A stretch of DNA of 64,000 bases. Origin: Celeribacter neptunius (GTDB lineage Bacteria > Pseudomonadota > Alphaproteobacteria > Rhodobacterales > Rhodobacteraceae). This document shows, piece after piece, positions 1 through 9,591 of the stretch; position 1 is the stretch's first letter, and the number at the start of each line of letters is the position of its first letter. The notes below the pieces were generated by a model, which had not been told where the DNA came from, did not search any database, and worked only from the letters and a program-made list of their open reading frames with translations. Both the position numbers and the translations under genes were made by a program. The stretch is taken from assembly GCF_900113955.1 (NCBI RefSeq), contig NZ_FORH01000001.1:488395-552394 (forward strand), in the 5' to 3' direction.

Positions 1-359
1 GTCGCATCGGGATTGTGCCAAAACACCACAATGCGCACCCGCTCAGGCTGAAATGGCAGGACATTGATCTGCACGGGCCCGTTCGAAGCGGGCACCTCGG
101 GCAAGAGGACCGTCGAGTCGGGAGCAACCTGGCGGCTTGCGATCCAGAGCGCCGCATCGAACGCTGCGGCGGGGTCAATGTGGAGCCGCTCTGCCTCATC
201 GCGACGGCAATAGCGCGGATGGAGTTCAAGAAACCGCCGCGCCATCGCATCACAGGAAAGAATCCGCGCCTCGAGATCGACATCGAGACAGGCTGTCGCG
301 GTCGTCTCGGGCGAAAGAGCGACCTCATCCGGCGCGGGCAATGTCATGGTCCGTGTCAT
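1..359 (-). CDS. LuxR-like regulator, 5' part only (runs off left edge)
   Basis: An open minus-strand frame starts at an ATG at 359 (second ATG at 347) and stays open to the window edge, giving about 119 residues. The protein has a PAS-like look: a segment reading ARILSCDAMARRFLELHP, then an Ala-rich helix, then a strand-rich stretch QINVLPFQPERVRIVVFW. This resembles the N-terminal sensor half of LuxR-type regulators in alphaproteobacteria. The DNA-binding half would lie outside the window, so the class is inferred. It diverges from the HTH/hydrolase gene starting near 561, so the two may share a control region. Confidence 0.5.
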   Translation of the reverse strand, partial: MTRTMTLPAPDEVALSPETTATACLDVDLEARILSCDAMARRFLELHPRYCRRDEAERLHIDPAAAFDAALWIASRQVAPDSTVLLPEVPASNGPVQINVLPFQPERVRIVVFWHNPDA

Positions 360-560
360 GATGTGAAGTCCAAAGCGGCAGGTGGAGAAAAGATCCGATA
401 TTGATCCGACGTTACTCTGCCCGCGGAATGGACCGCGCCCCCCTCAAGGGGGGTAAGAGGTCGAAAAAGAAGCTTAAAGTCATGGTTCTTCTTGTTTTGC
501 CGTACGTTCTGGGGAAGCTTAGGGACATTCCCCTTCCCGAGGTCGTCGCTCAGGAACATC

Positions 561-2183
561 ATGATGCGACAGCCCAAGAAGCAACCACGACCGGAGCCCA
601 TGGCGCGCCCCTCGCAATTCATTCAAATCCTCGCGACCGCGCTCAAGAAAGCGCCTGTCGCGCTCCCCTCGGAAGACGCGCTCCTGCTCAGTCCGAGAAA
701 CGAGGCCCAGAGCGAACGCTTTTTCTTTCGGCATTTCGCCCAATGTCGCCTGTCGATCAATCTCTATGACTCTGCTGGCACACGGCAGATCAACACCTAT
801 GCCCCCGATAGCGAGATGATCTTTCCCGCGCAGCTCAGGATGGCACGCCAGTCGGTTTCGGGCTGTGCCTTTACCGTCATCGAAGAAAAACTCTTCTTTC
901 TCTATGACCGTGCCGAACACTGGCCCGACGTCCCTGATCATATCGCCTTTTTCGCGGTGCATCTCGACGGCTCCCATCTCGCGGCACTCTCGGCGGAAGC
1001 CCCGACAATGACGCTCACACCTTCGGAATATGTGCTTCTGGCACATCTTTTGAGCGGCAAGGACTTGCAGGGCGCGGCCGAGGCGACGGGCGCCTCTTAC
1101 GACACCAAACGCAAACAGATCCGCACCGTACTCGACAAGTTCGGAGCCAAAACCCAGACCGCTTTGCTCCGCGCCCTCTCGCTCGACATCACCGCCGCGG
1201 TGCTCGACGAGATTTTGCCGCTGAAGGATCGTCGCCCCGAGACCGCCCAGATCAAGCGCCAGTTCGGCCGCGCCGTGGTCGTGAATCACCTCTCGATCGG
1301 CGAGAGCGATGAAATTCCGATTTGGGAATTCGGCGCACGTCGTGGTCAGCCGGTGCTCTATTTTCACAGTATGCTCTCGCCCGTACTGTTCGACGACGAC
1401 ATGATCCGGCCCCTAAAGGCACAGAATCTGCGCATGTTATTGGTCCCACGGCATTTCCTGAGCTTCACCCGCGAGGCAGAACCAGAGCTCCGCATGGCCC
1501 GCTTTTCCAAGGCGATGGCCGAGATCGTTGACTATATGATCGACGAGCCGGTTCTTTGTCTCGCGGAAAGCGCCGGCGTGCCCTGGGCCGCGCATTTCGT
1601 ACGCCATCATCCGGATCATGTCTCAAAGCTTGTGCTTTGCGGCACCCCGCAGCTGTTCAAGGCCGTGAAGGATAGCGCTTCACCGACCATCTTTGTCGAT
1701 ATGTCGCACCGGCTCCGCTCGGATGCCCGCGTCCTCGTTGGGCTCACACAGGTCTATAACGCGCTGAGCCGCGTGCCCGCCTTTGCGCAAAAGGGGCTTG
1801 GTCACATGTTTCGAAAGTCCGAGGCCGATAGTGCCTGTCTCGATACACTGTTCGAGCGTGCGCATCTGTCCGACTGGTTGCGCTTGATCGCCAATCACGC
1901 GACCCTCGCCTCGATTGACGAGATGATCAGCCTGCAACGTGACTGGCACGCGGATCTTCTAGCCACACGCTGTCCGATGGTCCTGCTCCACGGCCGCGAA
2001 GACCCGATCAGCCCGATCGAGGATGCCGAAGCCATCGCCAGAGAGCTTCCCGAAGCACGCTTCGAACCTGTCGAAAATGCGGGACATCTCGTCTTCAGCG
2101 AGGCCATTCACCGTGTACTTTCGCACCTGATCTGCGACCAGTTCCAAGCAGAGGCGGCTCCCCGATACGCCTCTGGCCCTTAG
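561..2183 (+). CDS. LuxR-type HTH domain fused to alpha/beta hydrolase
   Basis: The protein has about 540 residues in three parts. Residues 1-150 are an uncharacterised, possibly sensory region. Residues about 150-205 (LTPSEYVLLAHLLSGKDLQG, then KRKQIRTVLDKFG) look like a GerE/LuxR-type DNA-binding helix-turn-helix. Residues about 240-530 are an alpha/beta hydrolase: nucleophile elbow AESAG, acid region LLHGREDPISP, catalytic histidine in ENAGHLVFSE. Regulator/hydrolase fusions of this type occur in Rhodobacteraceae; the ligand or substrate is unknown. The start is uncertain: ATG 561/564 or ATG 600, which has a nearby GGAG; a TTG at 492 is less likely. Its stop overlaps the convergent Slam gene by 4 nt. 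Confidence 0.75.
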   Translation: MMRQPKKQPRPEPMARPSQFIQILATALKKAPVALPSEDALLLSPRNEAQSERFFFRHFAQCRLSINLYDSAGTRQINTYAPDSEMIFPAQLRMARQSVSGCAFTVIEEKLFFLYDRAEHWPDVPDHIAFFAVHLDGSHLAALSAEAPTMTLTPSEYVLLAHLLSGKDLQGAAEATGASYDTKRKQIRTVLDKFGAKTQTALLRALSLDITAAVLDEILPLKDRRPETAQIKRQFGRAVVVNHLSIGESDEIPIWEFGARRGQPVLYFHSMLSPVLFDDDMIRPLKAQNLRMLLVPRHFLSFTREAEPELRMARFSKAMAEIVDYMIDEPVLCLAESAGVPWAAHFVRHHPDHVSKLVLCGTPQLFKAVKDSASPTIFVDMSHRLRSDARVLVGLTQVYNALSRVPAFAQKGLGHMFRKSEADSACLDTLFERAHLSDWLRLIANHATLASIDEMISLQRDWHADLLATRCPMVLLHGREDPISPIEDAEAIARELPEARFEPVENAGHLVFSEAIHRVLSHLICDQFQAEAAPRYASGP

Positions 2184-3436
2184 AACCGATAATTCCAGCC
2201 GATCCGGCAATCCGTCGTTTCCGAGGAATAAAGCGCGATATTGGAGGTCTGGACCTTATAGCTGCAGGACAGTTTCGGCGTGCTGCCCATAATCTTGATC
2301 CGGCTGCTCGAGAGTGACACACCGATACGGTAAATCTCGTCGCGACGCGCAAAATCGACCGAGGGGAAAGCCGTGTCGTACTGGCGCAGCGTCGCGCCGA
2401 AATCGACACCGGCGCGCAACGTGTCGGACAGATCGAAATTGTACCCCGCCCGCAGGCTCGCCCCCCAGTAGCGATGATACTCGAGCGAAGGCGTACTGCG
2501 CTCAAGCGTCCCGCCCAGCGTCAGTCCCCCCGTGGCCATGACCCGTTTGCTCCAACCGAGACCAAGCGAACCATAGCGCCCTGACAGCGTGTCTTTGTCG
2601 AGATAGTCGCGATACTCGATCACCCCGCTCGCACTCAGTGTCTCGGCCCCCGACAGGCGGCGAGACCATGAGCCATGCAGACCGGTCGAGAGCCGATCAG
2701 AACTGGGCTCTTCCACTTCGGAATAGTAGACTCTATCAGCATGCAAACCCGCGCGGAAACTGCTGGCCTGCACGTCGGATTTCAGATCCACCGAAAGACG
2801 CCCGCGCCAGTAGCGCAGCTCCGGCTCTGGATACCAAATGCGGCGCAGAGACGACCCGAGCTCTACGCTCAACCCGTGTGAAATCGGACGTCGATAGAGC
2901 AGCTGAGCCGCTGCCTCTACGCCAACCCCAGAGGTCTCTTTGCCTCCGTCATCAATCAAGAACCGTCCCCAAAGCGTGTCGAAATAGGGTTCAGACGAGG
3001 TGTTTTTAATATTCGTGCTCGGCAAAAGCGCGAAGGAGGCGGAAAACTGGAGCGGATAGCGTCGCGCAAGCTCGGACAGCGCCGCAAGATAGAGAGCGGC
3101 ATTCTCTTGTTGCGTCGGGTCCGCCAGGAGATGCCGCAGAAACGCCTCGGCGCGCCGCTGTTGCCCCGCTTGAGCCCAGGCCTCTGCGATCGCGAGTTGC
3201 GCGGTTGGGTCGGTCGGGGCCAGGTGCCAGGCTTTGGCAAAATACGAGACGGATTTTGCAGGTGCGCCCTCGGTCAGGACCGCACGCCCCTTTTGTATCA
3301 GCAGCTCATACGTCTCGGGGACACTCAAGGTCGCCTCGGCTGAGGCGACCTGCGCGTGGGATAGGAAGATCAACAGGAGGGTTCTGTATAGCGCCTGTCG
3401 GATCAAATATCTTTGTCGGGAAGGAGTACGTCTCAT
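2180..3436 (-). CDS. Surface lipoprotein assembly modifier (Slam-like, type XI secretion)
   Basis: Outer-membrane protein of 418 residues. An N-terminal hydrophobic stretch ending HAQVASAEA looks like a signal peptide. Residues about 40-130 are a TPR-like helical region (AKAWHLAPTDPTAQLAIAEA). Residues about 135-418 are rich in alternating beta strands and end SCSYK...CRIGWNYRF with a terminal Phe, typical of a 14-strand Slam barrel (DUF560). Slam proteins move surface lipoproteins, often with TbpB-like or factor-H-binding-like barrels, across the outer membrane. The gene lies 87 nt downstream of a lipoprotein gene of that kind on the same strand, so the pair is probably translocon plus cargo. 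Family assignment is by appearance, not by search. Confidence 0.72.
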   Translation of the reverse strand: MRRTPSRQRYLIRQALYRTLLLIFLSHAQVASAEATLSVPETYELLIQKGRAVLTEGAPAKSVSYFAKAWHLAPTDPTAQLAIAEAWAQAGQQRRAEAFLRHLLADPTQQENAALYLAALSELARRYPLQFSASFALLPSTNIKNTSSEPYFDTLWGRFLIDDGGKETSGVGVEAAAQLLYRRPISHGLSVELGSSLRRIWYPEPELRYWRGRLSVDLKSDVQASSFRAGLHADRVYYSEVEEPSSDRLSTGLHGSWSRRLSGAETLSASGVIEYRDYLDKDTLSGRYGSLGLGWSKRVMATGGLTLGGTLERSTPSLEYHRYWGASLRAGYNFDLSDTLRAGVDFGATLRQYDTAFPSVDFARRDEIYRIGVSLSSSRIKIMGSTPKLSCSYKVQTSNIALYSSETTDCRIGWNYRF

Positions 3437-3523
3437 GTCACCTGACCTATGGTGGTCGTGCCGCGATCTCTCGCGGCACGATGATCGTTACCCATCGCTC
3501 TCGTTACAAAGGAGGGCGCAGGC

Positions 3524-4093
3524 TCACTCCTCGACCGCGGCAAAACCACCTTCGTAATAGTCGCCGTCTACCGTGCCTTCCAGATCGCCGTAGAGCGCCA
3601 GTTCACCTTCGTAATCGTAGAACGTGCCGGTCATACCCATATCGACGATATGGTCTTCGTCGTCTGTCAGCGTCCCTGCAGCATTGGCGGCCAAGGACGT
3701 GCCGGAGATCGTGCCGGCGATCGCGAGCGAGCCGGTCAGCTCGTCTTCAAGCACTTGCGTGTCTTCGTTGTAGAGCCCGAAACCGTCAGCCGTACCGGTC
3801 ACTGTGCCGCCGGTGAAATCTGCGGTGAGGGTCATATCCCCGATGGCTTCGAGGTCTTCATTCTCGCCCACATCGCTGATCGCCAGAGCGCCGGACAGGG
3901 TCGCGGTGCCGCTCATCAGGCTTTCAGAAGCTTCTTCGAGCTCTCCGTTCTCTGCCTTCGAGACGAGATCCTCAAGGCTGTCGTATTTCTCGGGAAGGTC
4001 GACCCCGGACATATCCCCATCGACAGAGGAGCCCCCGCAAGCTGCCAAAGAGAGAGAGGCCGCCGACAAGGCCGCCATTGTAAAAAACCGCAT
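3524..4093 (-). CDS. Lipoprotein with TbpB-like beta-barrel domain, likely Slam cargo
   Basis: A protein of 189 residues with a clear lipobox (LSLAAC, lipidated Cys19) followed by GGSS. Residues about 20-65 are an acidic linker. The rest is Gly/Thr/Asp-rich alternating strands with repeated short motifs (TADFTGGTVTGTADGFG, GTFYDYEGELALYGDLEG), resembling the C-terminal barrel of transferrin-binding-protein-like solute binding proteins. That fold is the usual cargo signature of Slam translocons. The start is supported by an AGGAGA ribosome binding site. It lies just upstream of the Slam-like gene, so a two-gene operon is likely. The ligand cannot be told from sequence. Confidence 0.72.
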   Translation of the reverse strand: MRFFTMAALSAASLSLAACGGSSVDGDMSGVDLPEKYDSLEDLVSKAENGELEEASESLMSGTATLSGALAISDVGENEDLEAIGDMTLTADFTGGTVTGTADGFGLYNEDTQVLEDELTGSLAIAGTISGTSLAANAAGTLTDDEDHIVDMGMTGTFYDYEGELALYGDLEGTVDGDYYEGGFAAVEE

Positions 4094-4178
4094 TATAATT
4101 CTCCTAAATCTTTGCGCGTCGTTTTTTCTCAGATCCCTCGAGATCCGAAAAAATCATCCAAGATTTAAGAGAGCGGGC

Positions 4179-4200
4179 AACCTATGAGAAACTATAGGTT
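4179..4200. promoter_or_regulatory. Lux-box-like palindrome upstream of the lipoprotein/Slam operon
   Basis: A perfect inverted repeat with 7-bp arms (AACCTAT / ATAGGTT) and an 8-nt spacer lies 86-107 nt upstream of the lipoprotein ATG. The inner 20 bp, ACCTATGAGAAACTATAGGT, follows the ACCT...AGGT layout and length of classical LuxR binding sites. The binding protein is not identified. Confidence 0.4.
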
Positions 4201-4331
4201 CATTGATTTCATTGTGAAATTTAGAGGTGCATTCTGCACTATTCGTCAGGACCCGCCTATCGTACCATCGCCTAGGATCGGGGTCGGCGCGCCGCTCAGC
4301 GAAGCGCTTGCGGCCGAGGCACGGTACGAAC

Positions 4332-4368
4332 TCCCGAACCGCTTCGACAAACTTGGAGCGGTTCGGGA
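4332..4368. terminator. Hairpin downstream of the acyl carrier protein gene
   Basis: A 12-bp perfect stem (TCCCGAACCGCT / AGCGGTTCGGGA) with a 13-nt loop lies 57-93 nt past the stop of the ACP gene. No T-run follows on the minus strand, so it may be a processing or Rho-dependent element rather than a simple terminator. The rest of 4094-4424 holds the palindrome above and no convincing gene. Confidence 0.4.
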
Positions 4369-4424
4369 AGCCTTTGTGCTCAAGCGTTCGACGCGCTGAA
4401 CCGCTTTGCTCGGGTTTGCCCAAC

Positions 4425-4667
4425 TCATATTTGTGCGGCGATATAGGCCGCCGCGAGATCGAGCGTGGCAATTTGCGGATAGTCGACCTCGGGGATTTCG
4501 ATGGAAAACCTTTTCGACAGGGCAATCACCAGATTCAACACATCCATCGAGTCCAGTTCGAGATCGTCCTGCAGGTGATCCGCGCCAGAAATCTCTGCCG
4601 GATCGAGGTCCGGGGCCACGCGGATGAGATCTTCGAGATAGGCGCGTCTGATGTCGTCTTCGGTCAT
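4425..4667 (-). CDS. Acyl carrier protein of the E1/E2/CoA-ligase operon
   Basis: An 80-residue acidic protein with the phosphopantetheine site LDSMD (Ser40) inside DDLELDSMDVLNLVIALSKRF, so it is expected to be carried as holo-ACP. It is distinct from the fatty-acid acpP at 23.1 kb. It overlaps the upstream E2 gene by 4 nt (translational coupling) and is the last gene of a four-gene operon. An ACP next to a 2-oxoacid dehydrogenase acyltransferase suggests that the acyl group made by the complex is passed to, or held on, this carrier. That role is inferred from position only. Confidence 0.85.
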   Translation of the reverse strand: MTEDDIRRAYLEDLIRVAPDLDPAEISGADHLQDDLELDSMDVLNLVIALSKRFSIEIPEVDYPQIATLDLAAAYIAAQI

Positions 4668-5845
4668 AGCAGCTCCGGGGTTTGCAGATGATGTTCGATG
4701 GCTGTGAGGAACTTTGCGCCAAGGCGACCGTCGCTCACACGATGATCGGCGGCCAGCGTCAGAGTGACGGCCTGAGCGGCCACCAGAGCCCCGTCGCGCA
4801 CCAATGCCGTCGGGCGCGGCGTGCCGGCTGTGACGATGGCGACCTGCGGCGGCACGATGATCCCGGCCATCGCATCGACACCGCGTTCGCCAAGGCCGGA
4901 AAAGGTGAGTGTCGCCATGGACATCTCCGAACTTTTGAGCCGGCCGGCTCGGGCGCGCGCGGTCACATCGCGCATGGCGGCCATCAACGCGGTGAGCGAA
5001 AGCTTGTCCGCGTCCATGATCGCCGGCGCGACGAGGCCGCCGCCGCGCAGCGCAATGGCGACGCCGAGATGGACCGGATCGGAGGCCTCAAAGCCGTTCT
5101 CGCCGAAATGCCCGTTGACAGGTTTGACCTCGCTCGCGGCCAGAGCGATGGCTTTCGATAGCACGGCCCCCATCAACACGCGGTCCTCGGGTGGTCGCGC
5201 CGCATTGGTGGCGGAGAGCCAATCGCTGGCCCGTGTCAGATCGATGGTGTGACTGACATAGTAATGCGGGATCTCCCGTTTCGAACGTGCCATGGCCGCG
5301 GCGATGGCGTTGCGCATTTCCGCCAGAAAATCCTGCCGTTCGGGCGGCGGCGTCGGTTGTGAAGGTTGTGCCGCCTCGACATCGGCCAGAACGATGGCAC
5401 CGTTCGGGCCGCTGCCTTTGAGCATGGCGAGGTCGAGGCCCAATTCCCCTGCTCTGGCGCGGGCGGCGGGTGAGGCGGCGATGTCCTTGGTCCCGGGGCG
5501 CGCGGTGGGCGAGACCGGCAAAACTTGTTCTGGTGCGGTGGGCGCTGGTGCGACAGGAGACGCAGCTTTGTCCTCACGGGGCTTCTCCTCAGTCTCTTCC
5601 ACGACCTCTCCCGAGCTGCGGATCATCGCCATCGGCGCCCCAACCGGAAGGGTTTCTCCAAGCTGGGCAAGCAACTTTTCGACGACACCCTCCTCGAAAC
5701 TCTCGATCTCGATGGCGCCCTTCTGGGTCTCGACCACCGCGACGATATCGCCGCGTTTGACCGCATCGCCGGGTTTTACCAGCCATTCGACCAGCTTGCC
5801 GGCTTCCATATCTGCGCCGAGCGAGGGCATGTTGAAACTTGCCAT
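4664..5845 (-). CDS. 2-oxoacid dehydrogenase E2 acyltransferase (second PDH-like complex)
   Basis: A 393-residue dihydrolipoamide acyltransferase. Residues 1-77 are a lipoyl domain with the lipoylated lysine in [10 protein letters not shown] (Lys42). A Pro/Ala linker follows, then a subunit-binding domain at about 122-158 ([13 protein letters not shown]...[11 protein letters not shown]) and a catalytic domain from about 170, with the HxxxDG motif as DHRVSDG near the C-terminus. It is 3 nt after the E1 gene and overlaps the ACP gene by 4 nt. It is clearly different from the canonical PdhC at 44.6 kb: the lipoyl motif is TQKG rather than TDKA. Its substrate may be pyruvate, a branched 2-oxoacid or an acetoin-like compound. 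Confidence 0.85.
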   Translation of the reverse strand: MASFNMPSLGADMEAGKLVEWLVKPGDAVKRGDIVAVVETQKGAIEIESFEEGVVEKLLAQLGETLPVGAPMAMIRSSGEVVEETEEKPREDKAASPVAPAPTAPEQVLPVSPTARPGTKDIAASPAARARAGELGLDLAMLKGSGPNGAIVLADVEAAQPSQPTPPPERQDFLAEMRNAIAAAMARSKREIPHYYVSHTIDLTRASDWLSATNAARPPEDRVLMGAVLSKAIALAASEVKPVNGHFGENGFEASDPVHLGVAIALRGGGLVAPAIMDADKLSLTALMAAMRDVTARARAGRLKSSEMSMATLTFSGLGERGVDAMAGIIVPPQVAIVTAGTPRPTALVRDGALVAAQAVTLTLAADHRVSDGRLGAKFLTAIEHHLQTPELL

Positions 5846-5848
5846 CGC

Positions 5849-7846
5849 CTAGTCCTTTCCCAAAAGGGCCTTCACCGCGGCAACGATCACCGGGGGTTGC
5901 GGCACGGACACATCTTCAAGATGTTTCGGATAGGGGATTGGGACTTCTTCGGAGCAGACCCGTCCCACCGGCGCATCCAGATGCCAGAAGGCCTGTTCAC
6001 CGATCCGTGCGGCAATCTCCGCCGAAAGCGACCCGCTGCGCCAACCTTCGTCGATGATGACGGCACGCCGGGTCCGCGCGAGAGACGCCATGATCGTCTC
6101 ATCATCGAGCGGGCGTAGAACCCGCAGGTCGATGACCTCGGCCTCGATCCCGTCCCGGGCGAGTTCCGATGCGGCTTCAAGCGTTTTCCAGAGCGATCCG
6201 CCATAGGTGATCAGGCTGACATCCGTGCCCGTGCGCCGGATCGCCGCCTTGTCGATCTCCACAGCGCCGGCAGTCGCGGCCATCGTCCCGCTCATGTTGT
6301 AGAGCATGACATTCTCGAAAATTAGAACCGGATCCGGGTCTTCGAGCGCGGTCCAGAGCATGCCGCGCGCGTCCTCGAGCGTGGCGGGGGCCAGGATCCG
6401 CAGGCCGGGGATATGGGCATACCATCCTTCGAGCGAATGCGAATGCTGGGCGGCCAGTTGTTTGCCCGCTCCGGTGGCCAGACGGATCACCAGAGGTACG
6501 CCGAACTGGCCGCCGGACATATGCCGGATGGTGGCGGCGGTGTTCATGATCTGATCGAGCGCGAGCAGCGAGAAGTTCACCGTCATCAATTCCACGATCG
6601 GTCGCATGCCCGCGGCGGCGGCCCCGATCCCGGCGCCGGTGAACCCGGATTCCGAGAGTGGCGTGTCGCGGATGCGCGCCTCACCGAATTCGGCCATGAG
6701 GCCTTTTGAAACCGCATAGCAACCGCCATAGGCGCCCACATCCTCCCCCATCAGGAAGACACGATCATCGCGGCTCATGGCATCGCGAATGCCCTGTTTG
6801 ACGGCTTCGCGGTAAGTTGTTTCGATGGTCTCCGATGCGGGGGCGGGCGGTGGCGGGGGGGCAGGGCGCTCTGTGCTCGTGACATGACGTGTCAGGGTTT
6901 CGAGCGGTTCCCATGGGCTGTTCTCGGCGAAGTCGACGGCCGCAGCGATCTCGTGATCCACGTCCTCCTCGATTTCGGCAACCTCCTCGGGGTGCAACAG
7001 GCCATTTCGGTTCAGCCAGTTCTGGAACCGCACGATCGGTCCTTTTTCGCGCCAGTGTTCCACCTCGTCCTTGTCGCGGTACAGTTGGGCATCAAACATG
7101 GAATGGGCGCGGAAGCGATAGGTCAGGCATTCGAGAAAGCGCGGTTCCCCGGTCTCGCGAATATCTGCTAGCACCAGCCGCGCGGCTGCCTCGACCGCCA
7201 CCACATCCATGCCGTCGACCTGTGCGGCCTCGATGTCATAGGCGGCGGCCTTGGCATGAATATCCGTCTCGGCTTCGGTCCGGGTCAAGGCGGAGCCCAT
7301 GGCGTAACCGTTGTTCTCGCACACGAACAACACCGGCAAAGACCACAGCCGGGCCAGGTTCATGGCCTCGTGGAATTCCCCCTCCGCGACGGCGCCCTCG
7401 CCAAAGAAACAGACGGTCACATTGGCCTCGTCGCGCATCTTATCGCGCAGGGCAAGCCCGACGGCCAAAGGCAGGCCGCCGCCGACGATGGCATTGCCGC
7501 CATAGAAATTTCGTTCGGCGTCAAAGAGATGCATGGAGCCGCCGCGCCCGCCCGAGATCCCGGTCGCCTTGCCGTACATCTCCGCCATCACGCGATCCAT
7601 CGGCACGCCGCGCATCAGGGCGTGACCATGTTCGCGGTAGGTGGCGACGATGCGATCCTCCGGTCCCAGAACCGGGATGATCCCGGCGGCAATGGCCTCC
7701 TCACCGTCGTAGAGATGCAGGAAGCCACGGATCTTTTCCTGTGTGTAGAGTTCGGCGCATTTGTCCTCGAACCGGCGAATACGGATCATCGAGGACAGCA
7801 GCGCGCGGACATGTTCATGGGTCAGATGAGGTTTCTCGGCTTTCAT
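5849..7846 (-). CDS. Fused alpha-beta E1 of a 2-oxoacid dehydrogenase complex
   Basis: A 665-residue thiamine-diphosphate enzyme that joins the usual E1-alpha and E1-beta chains. Residues 1-320 are the alpha part, with the TPP motif starting [10 protein letters not shown] and ending ENNGYAMG. A Pro-rich linker ([12 protein letters not shown]) lies at about 332-344. Residues 345-665 are the beta part ([41 protein letters not shown]). It catalyses oxidative decarboxylation of a 2-oxoacid and passes the acyl group to E2. It overlaps the CoA ligase gene by 4 nt and is followed 3 nt later by E2. No E3 is present nearby, so the complex probably borrows lipoamide dehydrogenase from another system. 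Confidence 0.85.
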   Translation of the reverse strand: MKAEKPHLTHEHVRALLSSMIRIRRFEDKCAELYTQEKIRGFLHLYDGEEAIAAGIIPVLGPEDRIVATYREHGHALMRGVPMDRVMAEMYGKATGISGGRGGSMHLFDAERNFYGGNAIVGGGLPLAVGLALRDKMRDEANVTVCFFGEGAVAEGEFHEAMNLARLWSLPVLFVCENNGYAMGSALTRTEAETDIHAKAAAYDIEAAQVDGMDVVAVEAAARLVLADIRETGEPRFLECLTYRFRAHSMFDAQLYRDKDEVEHWREKGPIVRFQNWLNRNGLLHPEEVAEIEEDVDHEIAAAVDFAENSPWEPLETLTRHVTSTERPAPPPPPAPASETIETTYREAVKQGIRDAMSRDDRVFLMGEDVGAYGGCYAVSKGLMAEFGEARIRDTPLSESGFTGAGIGAAAAGMRPIVELMTVNFSLLALDQIMNTAATIRHMSGGQFGVPLVIRLATGAGKQLAAQHSHSLEGWYAHIPGLRILAPATLEDARGMLWTALEDPDPVLIFENVMLYNMSGTMAATAGAVEIDKAAIRRTGTDVSLITYGGSLWKTLEAASELARDGIEAEVIDLRVLRPLDDETIMASLARTRRAVIIDEGWRSGSLSAEIAARIGEQAFWHLDAPVGRVCSEEVPIPYPKHLEDVSVPQPPVIVAAVKALLGKD

Positions 7847-9591
7847 CTCTCGTCACTCTCCAGCGTTGAAATATCTCCTTCGGGCAGGCCAAGTTCGCGG
7901 GCCTTGAGCAGGCGTCGCATGATCTTGCCCGACCGGGTTTTCGGCAGGGATGTGCGGAAGACCACTTCACGGGGTGCCACCGCCGGACCGAGCCTCTTGC
8001 GGGCGAGGCCACGGATGTCGCGTTCCAGCTCCTCGGAAGGTTCGAAGCCCGGGTTGAGCGCGACATAGGCCTTGACGATTTCGCCCGCGGTTTCGTCCGG
8101 AAGCCCGATCACGGCTGCCTCGACCACGGCGGGGTGTTCGATCAGGGCGCTCTCCACCTCGAACGGGCCGATCAGGTGGCCGGAGGATTTGATCAGGTCG
8201 TCGGCGCGGCCGACAAACCAGAAATAGCCTTCGGAATCCCGCATCGCGAGGTCTCCGGACAGATACCAGCCGGACACGAAACATTTCCTGTAGCGTTCCT
8301 CTTCGTGCAGATAGGCCCGCATCATCGAGGGCCAGCCCGGGCGCAGCGCAAGCTCGCCGATTTCGCCCGGCGCACAGAGGCGCAGCTCCGCCCCGTCCTC
8401 TCCGTCGCGTGCGACGATCCCGGCCTCGATCCCCGGCAAGGGCTTGCCCATCGAGCCGGGATGGATATCCATATCGGCGGTGTTGGCGATCATGATCCCC
8501 CCGGTCTCGGTCTGCCACCAATTGTCGTGGAAGGGACGCCCGAAGACCTCGTGACTCCAGATCACCGCTTCCGGGTTCAGCGGCTCGCCAACGGAGGCCA
8601 TGAAACGCAGGCTGGAAAAATCATAGCGGGATGCAATCTCCGCCCCCGCGCGCATCATCATGCGGATCGCGGTCGGTGCGGTGTACCAGACCTCGATTTT
8701 CTCATCCTGCAAGAGACCGTACCAGCGTTCGAGATCGAAATCGGCCTCGTCGACGAGCATGCGCACGCGGTTCACCAAGGGCGAGATGATGCCGAAAGAG
8801 GTCCCGGTCACCCAGCCCGGATCGGCGGTACACCAGTACCGCGTGCCGGGGGTCAGTTCGAGCGCATAGCGCCCCGCCATGGCGTGCATCACGACGGCAT
8901 TGTGGACATGGACCGCGCCCTTCGGCTTGCCGGTCGTGCCCGAGGTGAAATGGATCAGCGCCGGGTCTTCGGGGCGTGTCTGCACGGTTTCGAAGCGATC
9001 CGAGGCCTCGGTCATGGCAGGGCCGAGCGCCACGCATCCGTCCGGCGCGTCGTCACCGATGATCAGCACCAGTTTCAGCGAGGGCAATTCATCACGCCAG
9101 GCGGCGATCTTGCGACGATAGATCGTGGCGGTGGTGACGAGCGCATTGGCCTCGCCGATCTCCATCCGGGTGCGCAGCGGTTCGGGTCCGAAGGCTGAAA
9201 ACAGTGGCGAAAACACCATCCCGGCCTTCAGCGTGCCCAGCGCCGCGACATAAAGCTCCGGCACCCGGTCGGCGAGACCGAAGACCCGGTCGCCGGCCGT
9301 GAGACCATGCGCGCGCAGGATATTGGCGAACCTCGCCGTTTCCGCGGTCAGATCGGCATAGGTCAAGCGCCGCGAGCGGCCATCCTTGCCGAACCAGAGC
9401 ATGGCTTCCTCATTCCCATGTCCGGCCAGTACATGCCGGTCGAGGGCTTCATAGGCGATGTTCAGCCCGCCATCCTCAAACCCGTCGAGCTGGGCGCGGG
9501 CCTGAGCCCAATCGAAGCCGGCACGCAACTCCTCTGTCAGAGTGGCCTGTGCCTTCTCCGTCGCGGTCTTTTTAATCGTCGTCCAAGCCAT
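7843..9591 (-). CDS. AMP-forming acyl/acetyl-CoA synthetase
   Basis: A 582-residue adenylate-forming enzyme, shorter than housekeeping Acs (about 650). Core motifs are present: the P-loop [18 protein letters not shown], then [36 protein letters not shown] and the C-terminal catalytic lysine in [10 protein letters not shown]. It activates a short carboxylic acid with ATP and CoA. It is the first gene of the operon with the E1, E2 and ACP genes (4-nt overlap with E1), and has a GGAGG-like site just before the ATG. Substrate specificity is not readable. It may load CoA or feed acyl groups to the ACP or E2. Confidence 0.85.
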   Translation of the reverse strand: MAWTTIKKTATEKAQATLTEELRAGFDWAQARAQLDGFEDGGLNIAYEALDRHVLAGHGNEEAMLWFGKDGRSRRLTYADLTAETARFANILRAHGLTAGDRVFGLADRVPELYVAALGTLKAGMVFSPLFSAFGPEPLRTRMEIGEANALVTTATIYRRKIAAWRDELPSLKLVLIIGDDAPDGCVALGPAMTEASDRFETVQTRPEDPALIHFTSGTTGKPKGAVHVHNAVVMHAMAGRYALELTPGTRYWCTADPGWVTGTSFGIISPLVNRVRMLVDEADFDLERWYGLLQDEKIEVWYTAPTAIRMMMRAGAEIASRYDFSSLRFMASVGEPLNPEAVIWSHEVFGRPFHDNWWQTETGGIMIANTADMDIHPGSMGKPLPGIEAGIVARDGEDGAELRLCAPGEIGELALRPGWPSMMRAYLHEEERYRKCFVSGWYLSGDLAMRDSEGYFWFVGRADDLIKSSGHLIGPFEVESALIEHPAVVEAAVIGLPDETAGEIVKAYVALNPGFEPSEELERDIRGLARKRLGPAVAPREVVFRTSLPKTRSGKIMRRLLKARELGLPEGDISTLESDER

